NCBI RefSeq assembly: GCF_000003815.2
Contig: NC_049994.1
Coordinates: 9,523,148-9,587,147, forward strand
DNA from: Branchiostoma floridae
Lineage: Eukaryota; Chordata; Leptocardii; Amphioxiformes; Branchiostomatidae
Reading direction: 5' to 3'
DNA length: 64,000 nt
The notes under the pieces were generated by a model, which saw only the letters and a program-made list of their open reading frames with translations, did not search any database and was not told the DNA's origin. Shown here piece by piece: positions 45,836 through 58,200 of the stretch; the first letter of the stretch is position 1, and each line of letters starts with the position of its first letter. A program made the translations under genes and the position numbers.

Positions 45836-48634
45836 TGTGATTCACTAGACGCTAAACAGACACATCACGATTAAACATTGTCATCTCTTTGCAACTCTGT
45901 TTAAAATTTCCAGAAATCAAACATAATTCAAAATAAAAGCGAATAGAGATGCAAACTACAAACATTGTGTACTGAACAAGAACAGAGAAGGGTTATTCAC
46001 AAAGAGTCGAAATAAAATACGGATCACGAGAGGTGGATTTTGATGATGTTACAGAAAATGTTTGAAGAGAGAGCGCTGAACATGTACAATGTATGTACTA
46101 CATGGAAAAAAATGCCATTCAGTGTTAAGGGTGAGGTCGGCTAAAAGACAGCATGGCAAAAACAAACGGAGTCATAGGTAAGATGACATTTGAAGTGTGA
46201 ACTTCCATAGTCCAAAAGGTGTCCACATTTGATGTACTTATGGACCTTTGCGGACCAAAAACAAACAAAATGCACAGAAAATACAATGTTTCCAACTGAA
46301 ACGGGCTACTTATACCTATCTTATACACATACAATACAGTGGAAATTTTAGTGTCTTTAAAGCCAGGATTTCCCATTTACAGAATAGCTAAATGTTGTAA
46401 GAACACATTAAAAGTCTTAAATCGGTACGATTGGTTTGATAGTTTCTTATGCGTTTCTCGGAAACAATCGGTGGCAAAGAGGTACTACCTACCTGTCATT
46501 GTGCGTCAGGTCAATATACGCCTCAGTATTGTCAAGCAGTGAGAAACCGGAAGTACAAATACAAGTGAATGATAACAAAGATGTCACAAACGTCGTCAGA
46601 TCTGATGATAATAACATGCAGTGGAAACAATATGTGAAAATCATTTCCTTTATTCCATGAACCTTATTATACGCTTTACAAAATTTTGAATAAAACGCTC
46701 AGAACATTCTACTTTTATACAATGTAAAGCTTATATCTTGATCAGTGAAGTTTAATCACCTCAAATCTTTGGAAACTTTTATTTCTCTTAGAATATTATC
46801 TCCAGGTCAAAATCTCTATTAAATGTATTGTGTAAATAAACCAGGCTAGCCTTGACTAAGCATAACAATATGTGTTCCCATACATTGTAGCAATCTAGTA
46901 TACATCAAAATGCAAAAAATATTCAGGGATATATTAATGCAACATTTCGCAAAGCAGGTCATTTAGCAAAAACATGAATCACAAGTTGGAATGTCCCATG
47001 TGGAATGAATTTCAAATCACCTTATTATTATCTATTACGAATTCCTTTAAAAGCATGCACAAAAACAGTATTCAAAATGTAAGCAGTAATCGTACATGTC
47101 CGTTAAGCATTATGGCATTAAGTAGAAATTTGGTAAGTAGATAGAGATTGTTAAGTAGAGAATTAAATTTTTCATAGGAATGTTTTAACAAAATAACAAT
47201 AGCAAGGAACCACCTTTTTGGAAAGATAACATAAACATAAAAAACAACAATGTGAAAATTATCATTTTTCTTTAACATATTTTATACATAACTCCCAAGA
47301 CCAATCTGAGATTATCTGTGGTTGTTGTTTACAATAACATTCCTATCGATACATAAATGGCAAGGTTTCAGTTTCATAATATGGAAACAACAATTAGGTT
47401 TTAGTCCAAGGTTAGTCATTTTGTGATGTCACCTTCAGCTGCATATTTGCCCACTCATTGGAATGTATGAAACAGATATGGTAATTGGAGCCATGTGATT
47501 TGCCGATCTCTAGCCAATCAGAGCTGTGAAACACATTTGCTGGTAAGTATATGTACTATGTCCCAAAAGGTTATCAAGCCCAGCTTGAGAGGAATCTAAA
47601 TGGTATATAGTGTTATCAAGATAATAAATCAAGTAGACATACAATGTTATGAACTCTGTTAGAAGTTTTTCCGTAATACTTAATCCATGACTAGTTGGTA
47701 ATCTATACATTCCCTGCATACTGTATACCAAACAAGCTACTCTTGAAATATTGTTTTTCTCTATATGTCTTGAGTAATACATGTGCCTCAGTCCTAATTA
47801 CTACAATTAGACAAAATCTTGAATTAGTTACTGTAACTAGGCATTCGCTGTAGTGAACAATGCAGAGCCATGCCTGTTTTTCCCCAATTCTATACCTCAT
47901 AATTGAAGTGCATTTTACATTTACCAGCTTATTGCATCATTGCGGACAATACTGTCATGCAGATCTTCATACAAAACCCCTCTTCCCAAACCCCAAGAGT
48001 ACACCATCTCTTTGGCAATGTACTAAAAACATTATTCATTCATTGCACAAAGTTTGCTGCTATTTCATTCTGGTGTGAAACATTTTCCACTGCATTTTCA
48101 TTATCGATTCCAGCAATCATGAACCCTTACATGTAGCAGCACTTTCATGCCATTAATCAGTATCTTATAACAAGTGCATTGAACTGCAATACTGTACAAG
48201 TCTGCCAGGTGGCACTGCTACGCAAAGCTTGAGAGAAAGGCTGTTGCAAACACACAATGTAGACAGAAAGCCAGATATGACTATTTCAATCAAGTAGATT
48301 ATACATTTTTTAGTCTCCTGCAATAGTCTTTAGGGATAGAAATTGTAATACTCTGTTTATGGCACATTAGGTACAGTAGTTGTTATATACACTACAGCTG
48401 GCACTGGCAAAAGACAACATGTTCATGCACAAATTCTTGAGAGGTTTGCCTCCTTCAATCCATGCTGGGTTAGAGTACGATGTGACATAGTTAAGATCAG
48501 AGGAAAGTACAGACAATTAGAAGACAAATCACAAAACCTACATTGAACTGTGAAGCAACAGCGGAAATCCTAGAATCATTTGCGCACTCAAAGATCAAAG
48601 TAGGCAAAACAGACATATGGACAAGGAAGGGGAC
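45836..48634. other. Spacer: 5' part of the giant gene and 3' UTR of the EPLIN-like gene
   Basis: No coding sequence is supported. The right part should be the 3' UTR of the EPLIN-like gene. The left part should hold the giant gene's 5' UTR and promoter. No TATA box or repeat could be assigned. Confidence 0.5.
46778..46783 (-). terminator. Candidate polyadenylation signal (AATAAA) of the EPLIN-like gene
   Basis: First exact AATAAA I found on the minus strand after the stop at 48635-48637, implying a 3' UTR of about 1.85 kb. Weak evidence. Confidence 0.25.
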
Positions 48635-49298
48635 TTAACAGTCCTCCTCGTCTTGAGAACTCTCCCGTAGAAGTTTCTGGCGGTAGAGTCGAGCCCGTTT
48701 AATCTCCTCTTCTACACTCCCTTCCTTCAGTGAAAGCTCGCGCTGCCGCCTGTCTTCTTCATCCATGCTTGACGATGAACCGGACCGCCTCTTGGTGCGC
48801 CTTTCCTCGCTACTTGCGGAGTGACTACGACCTTTGCTCCCCTCCCCGCTGCTTGCGGAATGGCTACGACCTTTGGCCACCCTATCACTGCTTGAAGATG
48901 AGGACCGGCTTCTTCTGGTCACCACCTCTTCTTCCTCCTCCTTTTCACTCTCTGAGGAACTTTCACTTTTAGGAAGGCTCTGTCGCTTTGCAGGGACAGG
49001 ACGCCTCGCCTCAAATTCCTCATCATCTTGGTCGTCCTGAACGGAAGGCTTGTCATCAAACTCCTCGAGATCAGCGCTTCTGGGCCGCCTCACAGGAGTA
49101 GGCTGCTTCACTTCCGCAACCTCCTCAATCTGCTGCTTTTCTTGGGCGTTCTCCTCGGGACTGTCGGATTTCGGGGCCCACTTGGACTTGGCCTGCGAGT
49201 GGCCGAAGCCCTCGTCATAGTTGCCCTTGGACTGGAAGAGCTGCTTGAAGTGGGGCTTGCAGTAGAGCTTGTCATGAATACCAGCAAAAGTACCCAAA
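48635..49298 (-). CDS. EPLIN-like last exon: second half of LIM domain and C-terminal tail
   Basis: It starts in phase 2 after TTTGCAG and completes the LIM zinc site with [15 protein letters not shown] follows, then an acidic Ser/Glu/Arg tail with [17 protein letters not shown]-type phosphorylatable stretches. [16 protein letters not shown] is 14 residues from the end, and the protein stops at 48635-48637 after DEEDC. The SVEE-(Q/E)-IKR block matches the C-terminus of vertebrate EPLIN. Confidence 0.93.
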
Positions 49299-52200
49299 CT
49301 GCAAAGGGACCAACATATGTTAGGTGTTTATTGAAGAGCAAATTCTTAAACAACACACAGAAACTGCCGTGAAATACCATGTATGTGATGCAAACAGTAA
49401 AGACGTTTCCCCAAACTTAGGTGTAACATAAAATCAGGCAACATTCTTAGCAAAACTGGCAGTTATCACAAATAACAGATAGAGAATCTGTCAGAAATTC
49501 TAAGTATCAAGGCACATGCTCTAAACAAAGTCAATTTTTCCATAGTATCAGCTTTGGGAAACTTTGGAAACTTTATTCAGCCCATTAGCTACCTACATTA
49601 AAATGTAGGTAGCTGATCTTCCTGAACAGTTAAAAACAAGACGTACAAACTACATGAAATATTTACAGCTTTGGGATTGCTAACAATGTCATGTGCAATT
49701 CTATATGGACTTTATATTTGGCTTTTGATCTATACCTGAGTACTTTCTTGCACTGGTCACACTTGAAGCAACTCTTGTGAAACGTGTCGTGGTCTGTGGC
49801 AATCTTCTCCATGGCATAGACAGTCTTCCCACAGGCCCTGCACTTCTCCATGGGTGGTGTTTTAAACAGGGAAATGCTCTGGATACAGGATTCAATAATA
49901 CTTAGGTTATTACATGTATCATGATAACAACAAATCTAGAAATTACACAGAGTCATTTTTTAAAGCTGATTTTAGGCAAATCTTTTTCTGCCAACAAAGC
50001 TGGCCGTAGTTAAAATGACTCTCCTTATCTATTGGGAATTCTGGCCCTTATCTTCATACGTAGCAAGTTCTGAGGGATAGCTGCTTGATTAAGACATACC
50101 TTTGGTTTGGCCTTGGGAACTGCAGTAGGTCCTGAGTCCTCTGTCTTACTGGTCTCAAACATGGCTCTCAGGGACTTGGCAGAGGGGCCTGCATGTCACA
50201 AGGAAGGACAGACAGTCATCTTAAAGAGTTCAGGGAAACTGCTTTTATGAACAACATCACATTATCTACTTTGTATGCATGAATGAAAGAATCTTTCTTT
50301 GTTGATTCATATTCAAGGTTTGTTATCTTCTTCTCCAGAAGAGAGAGAGAGAGAGAGAGAGAAGGATTGTATTCTGAATGTCGATTGCATTGCAGTTAGA
50401 ATTAGATAAGAGTCTTTAGTCAAGTAATACCCCCTCACTCAAAAAGGGGAAAAAACAACTTATGTACACCCTCCTCTTGCTTGAGCTGGTTTATAAAGGC
50501 AAGAAGTTATTTATCCTAGTTTATTAGACAAACAGGGGGATTTACCTTTGATTTCAGCCTTGCGAATTTCAGCTTCATCATCGCTGAAGCTAGTTTTCAC
50601 AGCGTGGGCTTCCCCCTCCTCACTACTGCTGCTGCTGGTACTGTCCCTCCTGAGGGGAGATGGTTAAAATTAGATTCACATTCATGTTTTTAACTTGTTA
50701 AGAGTTTTAAAAAAATTTTTAAAAACCCTTTTCACAGAACAGAATTGATTAAAAAGTAATGATGGGTATGAATAATATACTGCTATCTGTACAGTACTAA
50801 ACATGTACATGTATTGATCTGAGTATAGTAAAATTAAGCAGAATGAGATAAAGTTGGGTTTTCCCACCTTCCTGCCTTAGAGATGTCAGGAGTGCTGGTG
50901 CTCCTAGGGATAGCCACTGGACTCTTCCTGGCAGGAGCCTCGATATTGTGCACATCTCCCTTCTCAAACATCGATCTCAGACGGGCAGACAGACCCAGAT
51001 TAACAACCTAAAAGAAACACATACAAACAATCAATGCTATCATACCTTAGTTCTTCAGTTACAAGTAAGACATGATCAGCTTGCATCATTTGTAAGAAAT
51101 GTTCAGTGCACATGTCCCATGAATTCTAGCACAACTGCCTGGTCAAAACCTGAAATGTTGATGAAAAATGGGCATTCTGTGGAAGAAATCCGGAAGTATT
51201 GACGATATAAAGTTCTTCTCTCTTTTCAACACCAGATCACCTTGCTCTTGCCACCACACCTTTCTTTCAAACATTAGAAACCAAATTACTCCCAAACCAT
51301 GCTGAAATGCTGCCACCCCTACTGCAGACCAGAAAATTGTAAGTGTGTGAAATACCCATTTACATGAACTTAGGAGATACCTGCATACAAATCTATGTGT
51401 AATTTTCAACAACCAAAGTTTGCCCACTGAGAGAAAAGAAAACAATAACTGATCTGCTTTTGCTAGTCTGACCACACAGAATAGATTTTGTGGATGACAT
51501 CCTCACATGTTTTGGTTTGGGGCTGTGTAAGAGGAAAGGGAATATCCCGCCTTTTGACAGTTGGGCAGCGATATCTGACAATGACGGACTCCCCAGACAA
51601 GTTTCTGGAAACTGGGAAGTCGTTGTGAAGCCTTCACACACCTACCACAAAATGAGAAAATAGTATGACACAGTTGTAACTTCTGTCAAACTATAAAAAA
51701 TGTGCACAATTAATTCTTTTGCTTAGTCTTACATCACCAGGGGATGTCATCCATAACATACAGTCAGTAGTTAAGTGTCAAGTTTTGAGGCTTTGAAAAT
51801 TTTAAAGCATTTCACACACTGATGATGTCTACATATCAAAGCACCATGATCCCTTTTAAACAATTCATGGACATATAACAGCAACGGTTTCCAATTTGCC
51901 ACCAAAGAAGGCCAACACCAGGATCAACTGACAAATGTTTTCACCTCTTCATCCACATCTGAACTACCTTCGTTGTCAGGGGTGTCAACCTATAAGACGT
52001 TGATGACAAAACTTCAACATATGTACGATAGAAAAAGAAAGACGAGGTACAAAGTACAAGGCAGGTGTAAGAAATGAATGAATTATGTGATAAACAAAAT
52101 ATAAAAATCATATTGATCGTTTCATTTGCCCGTGTGGATGTATCTTTTTCCTGCGCTTGACAAATTCATTTTTCCTTTCTCCTGACTAATTCAGCTGGTA

Positions 52201-55200
52201 GGCTATTGGAGTTAAAGAAACAAATCAGCACTAGAGGATGCACATAAAAATAAAGTTTGGGCAGAAATTTTGAACTATAATACAAAAAGTCTCAGGAGGC
52301 CAGATTCAAGCCAAGTCAAAATTTCTGTTCTCATCTCTTGCTGAAGTTCTAATATGTAATGTCCAAAAAGTAGGAAAATAAACCAACATAGCCTCAAAAG
52401 AAAGAAGTACGCAAAGCCCACCTTGTCAGGTTTCTCTTTGTGATGGTGAGATGTGGCACGAACCACTTCCGCATCCAGATCCTGCTCCTGGGAGCTGGAG
52501 CTGCTAGAGCTACTGCGACTTCGGACAGCGCCCTTCTCAAACTTTGCTGCCATTGTCCTGGAAAAGCTTGGTGCCCTATTCAGAGCCCTCCGAGGTGCTT
52601 CTTCTCTTTCCTCATCCTTCGCTTCTTTCTTCTCCAACTTTTCTTCATACCGCTTCTTGAGGCTTTCTGACTTCTTCATCTCTCGGCGCTCTGGCTGGGG
52701 CACCTCTTTTGGAGTTGGTTGAGGTTTCGGGGCAGCTGATTTGGTTTCCTCCACGGACCAGGAGGTAACGGTGCTTACAGACTCTTCTTCTGCGTCGTTG
52801 GTTGATTCGCTGCTCGAAGAGGAAGAGGAACCAGATCGCTCCCTGTAATTCTGAAGATCTCCGCTCTCCCACCTCTTCTTGAGATTGGAGGCGGTGCCAG
52901 CTTTCACAAGATCCCGGTCATCTGCAGTTGGTGTGGTCGACTTCACAACCTCCACATCGCCGGTGGAACTCCGTCGTCCACTTTCGAAATTGGACTGTTC
53001 AAATTCCTCGTCTCCATACGGCGACGACCTGCCGTTGTCAACGACGCCATTCATGTCGTGGTCGGAGGAGGAAGCACGCATCCCTTGACTGTCCCTTGGC
53101 TTCTGGTCGTAATTCTTGTAGCCATGAGACTTGGTCCTGCCTGCCTTGATTTCTTGGGCGACAATGGCTTCCTCCTGCCTGATGATGGCTTTGTGGGACT
53201 GGGTGGTGCTCTTCACAACCGTTTCCTCCATCTCATCTCCGGTGGTCGTCCCTGACGTGGACTCCTTCTCCTGGTACGTCAGGAGGTCCCCGCTTTCCCA
53301 ACGCTTGCGGAGGTCGGCCAGGGTTCCCGTGGCAACCGTTTTCCTGTCGTCGCCGCCGGTGGACTTACGGGCTTCCCCAGATGAACTGATCTCACTCTGA
53401 TACCTAAGAAAGTATAAGAATATATAAAAAATATAAGAAATATATCAAAAACTTTTCTTACTGCTGTCCAGCTATGGGAACATACAGAAATTATCTGGTA
53501 TACGAAAATCTAGGAGATGAAACCTATCTTCAAACTATCGTATATCGTATCTACATGTGCATTGGAAATTTTATATCATAGGATGACTGGCATGTTAGTA
53601 AATCTTAGCTATCAAACCATAAGCCCAATAAGTACATGCAATGCACCACGTCATTCCAAGGCAGGGAAGAGGAAGAAAGGGGAATTCTCCACAAGAATAC
53701 ACAAAGTATTAGGATTGAGGTCATAAAACTTGGAAGAGAATATTTCTGAAATACAATATTATACAATATTTACTGGTTACATGTAGTAAGTACATGAATC
53801 ATTACACTTCAAAGAGTATATGTAATACTATCAATTGGCTGGTTAACAGTTTGATGTAAAAAAAAGAAGCATAATCCATCACCATTTCCTATTTAAGTTT
53901 TAACTTTGTTAATAGATGCTTTGATTATTCAAAGATGACCCATAACCAGCAGCCTAACACCAATTTCCAAATTAGTCACCTTTCCATTCGGGACATCACA
54001 TTCTGGGCTGATTTGGGCATTATGGGTGTCCTAGGAGGGTTTATATGGGAAAATGTAACTAAAACTGGAGACTAAACTACTGTCTACAAATATTGACAGA
54101 AAATATTACACAATGTCTATGTGGAAAGCATCTTCTTTCAGTTGGTCTTGAAATACTGTGCATGAAACTAACTTAAAGAAAACTCTTAAAATACATGGCT
54201 TAGAGTCAAACAGATTTTTGAAGTATCCTTCCACATTTTAAGTAACTTGGTAACATTGCAACTTCCTAACCTTTTTCAAATTTTAAGCTGCCTGTGTGTA
54301 AATTAGTAGCTCTATACACAAAAAAACTTTTAAGTACGAGAATATCACCTTGTCTATAATATACATGTATATGCACAGGCTGTATAAAGAGTGGGGTCCA
54401 GAAAACACATCTGTCTATCTAGGGTGCATACGTGAAAATTAGCACAGCAAAACCACACCATTATGACATCCTTTAATCTAAAGTACACCCCCTCTTCAAT
54501 GTCGTATGGTCCAAAATCAGACAATAACCATCTTAATAATTGTCTGATAGTGGAACAAACCATGACATTGGGGTGTTCGGAGGCACACAAGCAATCACCA
54601 CAGCAGGCAAATGTTGAATATTTTTTGTCACCTGTTACTTTTGACCTTTATCTTTTCAGAGCTTGGGTGTTCAGCAGACTGGCGGTACCTACGATAGTTT
54701 CAGTAAAAGTAGAGGAAAGTCAACAACAAAGGAGACAGTAAACACAACATGTCAAGAATAGAGGCAAACACAAGATACAAGTGTTTCAGAAAGAAACAGA
54801 TGTACATAAGTTGAAATATTGAATACTTGCTATGATGTTACGTGAAGTTCAATATATCCAAAACTTTATGTACATCTGCAAGAATGATCTACAGCACATG
54901 GTGTTCAAGACTTGTCCCTCCAACTGTTCACATCTTGATTGTTTAGAAATGGACCAATCACAAAGCAGTACTAGTTTCTTCATTCTGATTCAGTTGACCA
55001 ATCATATGAAAGCATTACTCATTTGCATGACTATTTCATTAAATTCAATTTATGACATTGATTTTGGCCCAATGCAAAAACAACCTCTTTATGAATACAA
55101 GCTTCTTTCCTGGATATAATGGACGGATTTTTAACAATTTTACTTCGTCTCTCTATTCATGATCATGAGTGGATAAGATGTTTAACAACCATTTATGAGA

Positions 55201-58200
55201 TTTATGTAAACTTTGCTGTTAGACTTATATCATATACAAAATGTAGTTGGAGGGCAAGTGTTGATTCAAAAGCACTATTGATTACAAAAATAATCAGAGA
55301 GAATATCAAACCTAAAAGAGCAGACAGTTTTAATTGACACATTAAGTTGCAAGATACAATAATCATGGACAGAAACATCAGTTACATATGTTGCAATCAT
55401 ATTAAGCAGTGAAATACACAAACAACAGAGTATAGCAGGAGAGATATGCATAAGTATAGGTGTACACAATTTACCAGAGGACTCACTATTAATTAAATGT
55501 TATCCCATTTCATACTACAATCCATTCTCAGACTTTTCTTTTGTTCATTCATTCATTCATTCATTCATTCATTCATGTAATCATACATCTATCCATCCAT
55601 CCACTTAAACACACTCACTCATTTATCCATTATGATTCTTCAGTTCTAGTCACTCACATGGCCATTCTCACCTTGACTGACAGCAGCTGCTGAGGAGTAT
55701 CGGAGGGCTTCGTGGTACTCCCCTGCCTCTTCCTCCTATTCTTCTCATCATCATTAATCATTCATCTATCAATCCATCCACTTACACACTTAGTTATTTA
55801 TCCATTATGATTCTTCAGTTCTAGTCACTCACATGGCCATTCTCTCCTTGACTGACAGCAGCTGCTGAGGAGTATCGGAGGGCTTGGTGGTACTCCCCTG
55901 CCTCTTCCTCCTATCCTTCTCATCATCATTAATCATTCATCTATCCATCCATCCACTTAAACTCAGTCATTTATGATTCTTCAGTTAAGGTCACTCACAT
56001 GGCCATTCTCTCCTTGACTGACAGCAGCTGCTGAGGAGTATCGGAGGCCTTGGTGGTACTCCCCGTCCTCTTCCTCCCCTCCTCCTCCTCATCCTCACTG
56101 AAGCTCTTGGAGCGGCTGGACTTCCTGCTGTTCTTCTGGCTGGAGGGGGACTCCACATCCACACCACTGTCCGGGGTCACAACTGGAAGGAAAGAAAAGT
56201 CTTGACTTAATATTTCAAGCATCTTCAGGTATTTCCACCAAAGCTGTGGAAGAAAAGGATGATATGCCATGCATGACTCTCTGTGAACCACCACCCAAAA
56301 CATAACCTGAAAAAAAATTACCATGCAATTACTTTAGTTCAAACATTTGGCTACCACTGGAAAATTATGCAGTTGTAAGGTAACATTTCTGTTAAGAAGT
56401 GATAAGAAACTACAACCCCTCTTTTTTTTAAAAAACTACCTTATATATACTAACTGAATGCAACTTTGTTGCATCCATCACCAAATCATTTGGAACAAAA
56501 ATTGCCTACACTTTTGTGGAGGTGTTGACTTTTTATCTGTGATGTCCTTAGGAGCTGTTGACTTTTTGTCTGTAGTAATACCTTTAGGAGCTGCTGACTT
56601 TTTGTCTGTAGTAATATCTTTGGGAGCTGTTGACTTTTTGTCTGTAGTAATATCTTTAGGAGCTGTTGACTTTTTGTTTGTAGTAATATCTTTAGGAGCT
56701 GTTGACTTTTTGTCTGTAGTAATATCTTTAGGAGCTGTTGACTTTTTGTTTGTAGTAATATCTTTAGGAGCTGTTGACTTTTTGTCTGTAGTAATATCTT
56801 TAGGAGCTGTTGATTTCTTGTCTGTAGTAATATCTTTAGGAGGTGTTGACTTTTTGTCTGTAGTAATATCTTTAGGAGGTGTTGACTTTTTGTCTGTAGT
56901 AATATCTTTAGGAGGTGTTGACTTTTTGTCTGTAGTAATATCTTTAGGAGCTGTTGACTTTTTGTCTGTAGTAATATCCTTAGGAGGTGTTGACTTTTTG
57001 TCTGTAGTAATATCTTCAGGAGCTGTTGACTTTTTGTCTGTAGTAATATCTTTAGGAGGTGTTGACTTTTGGTCTGTAGTAATATCTTTAGGAGGTGTTG
57101 ATTTTTGGTCTTCGATATCCTTAGGTGGTGTTGCTAAAGGTTTTGCTGAAAAAAAAATTGCTTAATTTAGTTTAAGTTTACAGAACTTAAAACAAGTTAA
57201 AGTACATTGTCAAGTAAAAAAAGCAATACGCTGTGCATGGCTCTCTGAGCAACTCCACCCTAAACAAAATCTGGAAAAAAAATGCAAAGTGCTTATTCCT
57301 TTTGCTCCAAAGAGAAATCGTGCATTACTTAGGTCAACATACAGAACTTCAAAGCTAGCAATAATAAAGGAAAATGCAATGAAAGTATGTAACATACATA
57401 AGCATGAACATTTGTTATGGCACCTTGTCTCTAAGTAATACATGTACATGAACATGTAGGCAATATCACCATGGCACAAGAAAACTCAAGGACTAAGTAC
57501 AGCCTAAGAAAAAGCAGCAGTTAGCACTTTGGCAAATAACCTTAAAGGAGTTCTTCTGCCTCTATCACTAATGGATTCTAGCGAGAACAACAACAATTAT
57601 TGCATACTCTTTTCTGACCAAGAGAACTTCCTGTCTTTGTCCTTTGTAGGTGCTGTGAAAGATATTCGATAATATTCAGTTTCAAGTAAACTACAGTCAA
57701 ACCTGTATTAGAGGCCACCTCTACAGAGGGGCCACCTGTCCATAGTGGCCACTTTTTGTCAGTCCCTTGGGTATTTTATCTACAAGTTGCCACCTCTATA
57801 CAGAGGCCACCTGTCTATGGGGCCAAATTTGTCCGGTCCCTTGAGTGGCCGCTATAGACAGGTTTGACTGTATACCTATACATGTAGAAGTTTTCAGACA
57901 TTGCCACAATGAAAAGTGGTATGCCATGCATGGTCATTTGAGAAAGACCACCATAAAAAAAAGATGAAAAAGATAAATCATGCAAAATTGCCAAAGACCC
58001 AGCGGAAACCTATAGTAAAATGGAAGGGAAGTCGCATAAAATACACAGTTGGAAGTGTAAAAGCAAAATCATTGATTAAAGACACCTGATAGTAATCATT
58101 CAGTATTACTGCACTTAAGCCCCTTTCCCCAGCACCCCCTAGAAAGTAACTTCATTGCCTTCAGCACCAAACAATTAAAACAAAAATTTCATACACTTTT

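Larger units (their letters stand above)
53404..55998. other. Intron region with a cassette exon and two decayed exon copies
   Basis: It holds the 51-base cassette exon at 53980-54030, a (CATT)n run at 55545-55576 and two partial copies of the exon at 55999-56182 (about 55655-55740 and 55836-55925). Nothing else is supported. Confidence 0.55.

Noticed and set aside
54660-54700. Possible extra EPLIN-like exon after an acceptor near 54696
   Set aside because: The frame meets a stop within about 15 codons and no donor lies before it.
56458-57165. Plus-strand 235-codon frame of [12 protein letters not shown] repeats
   Set aside because: It is the other strand of the 36-bp repeat exon. Only the minus strand has acceptor and donor in the phase 1 shared by the neighbouring exons.
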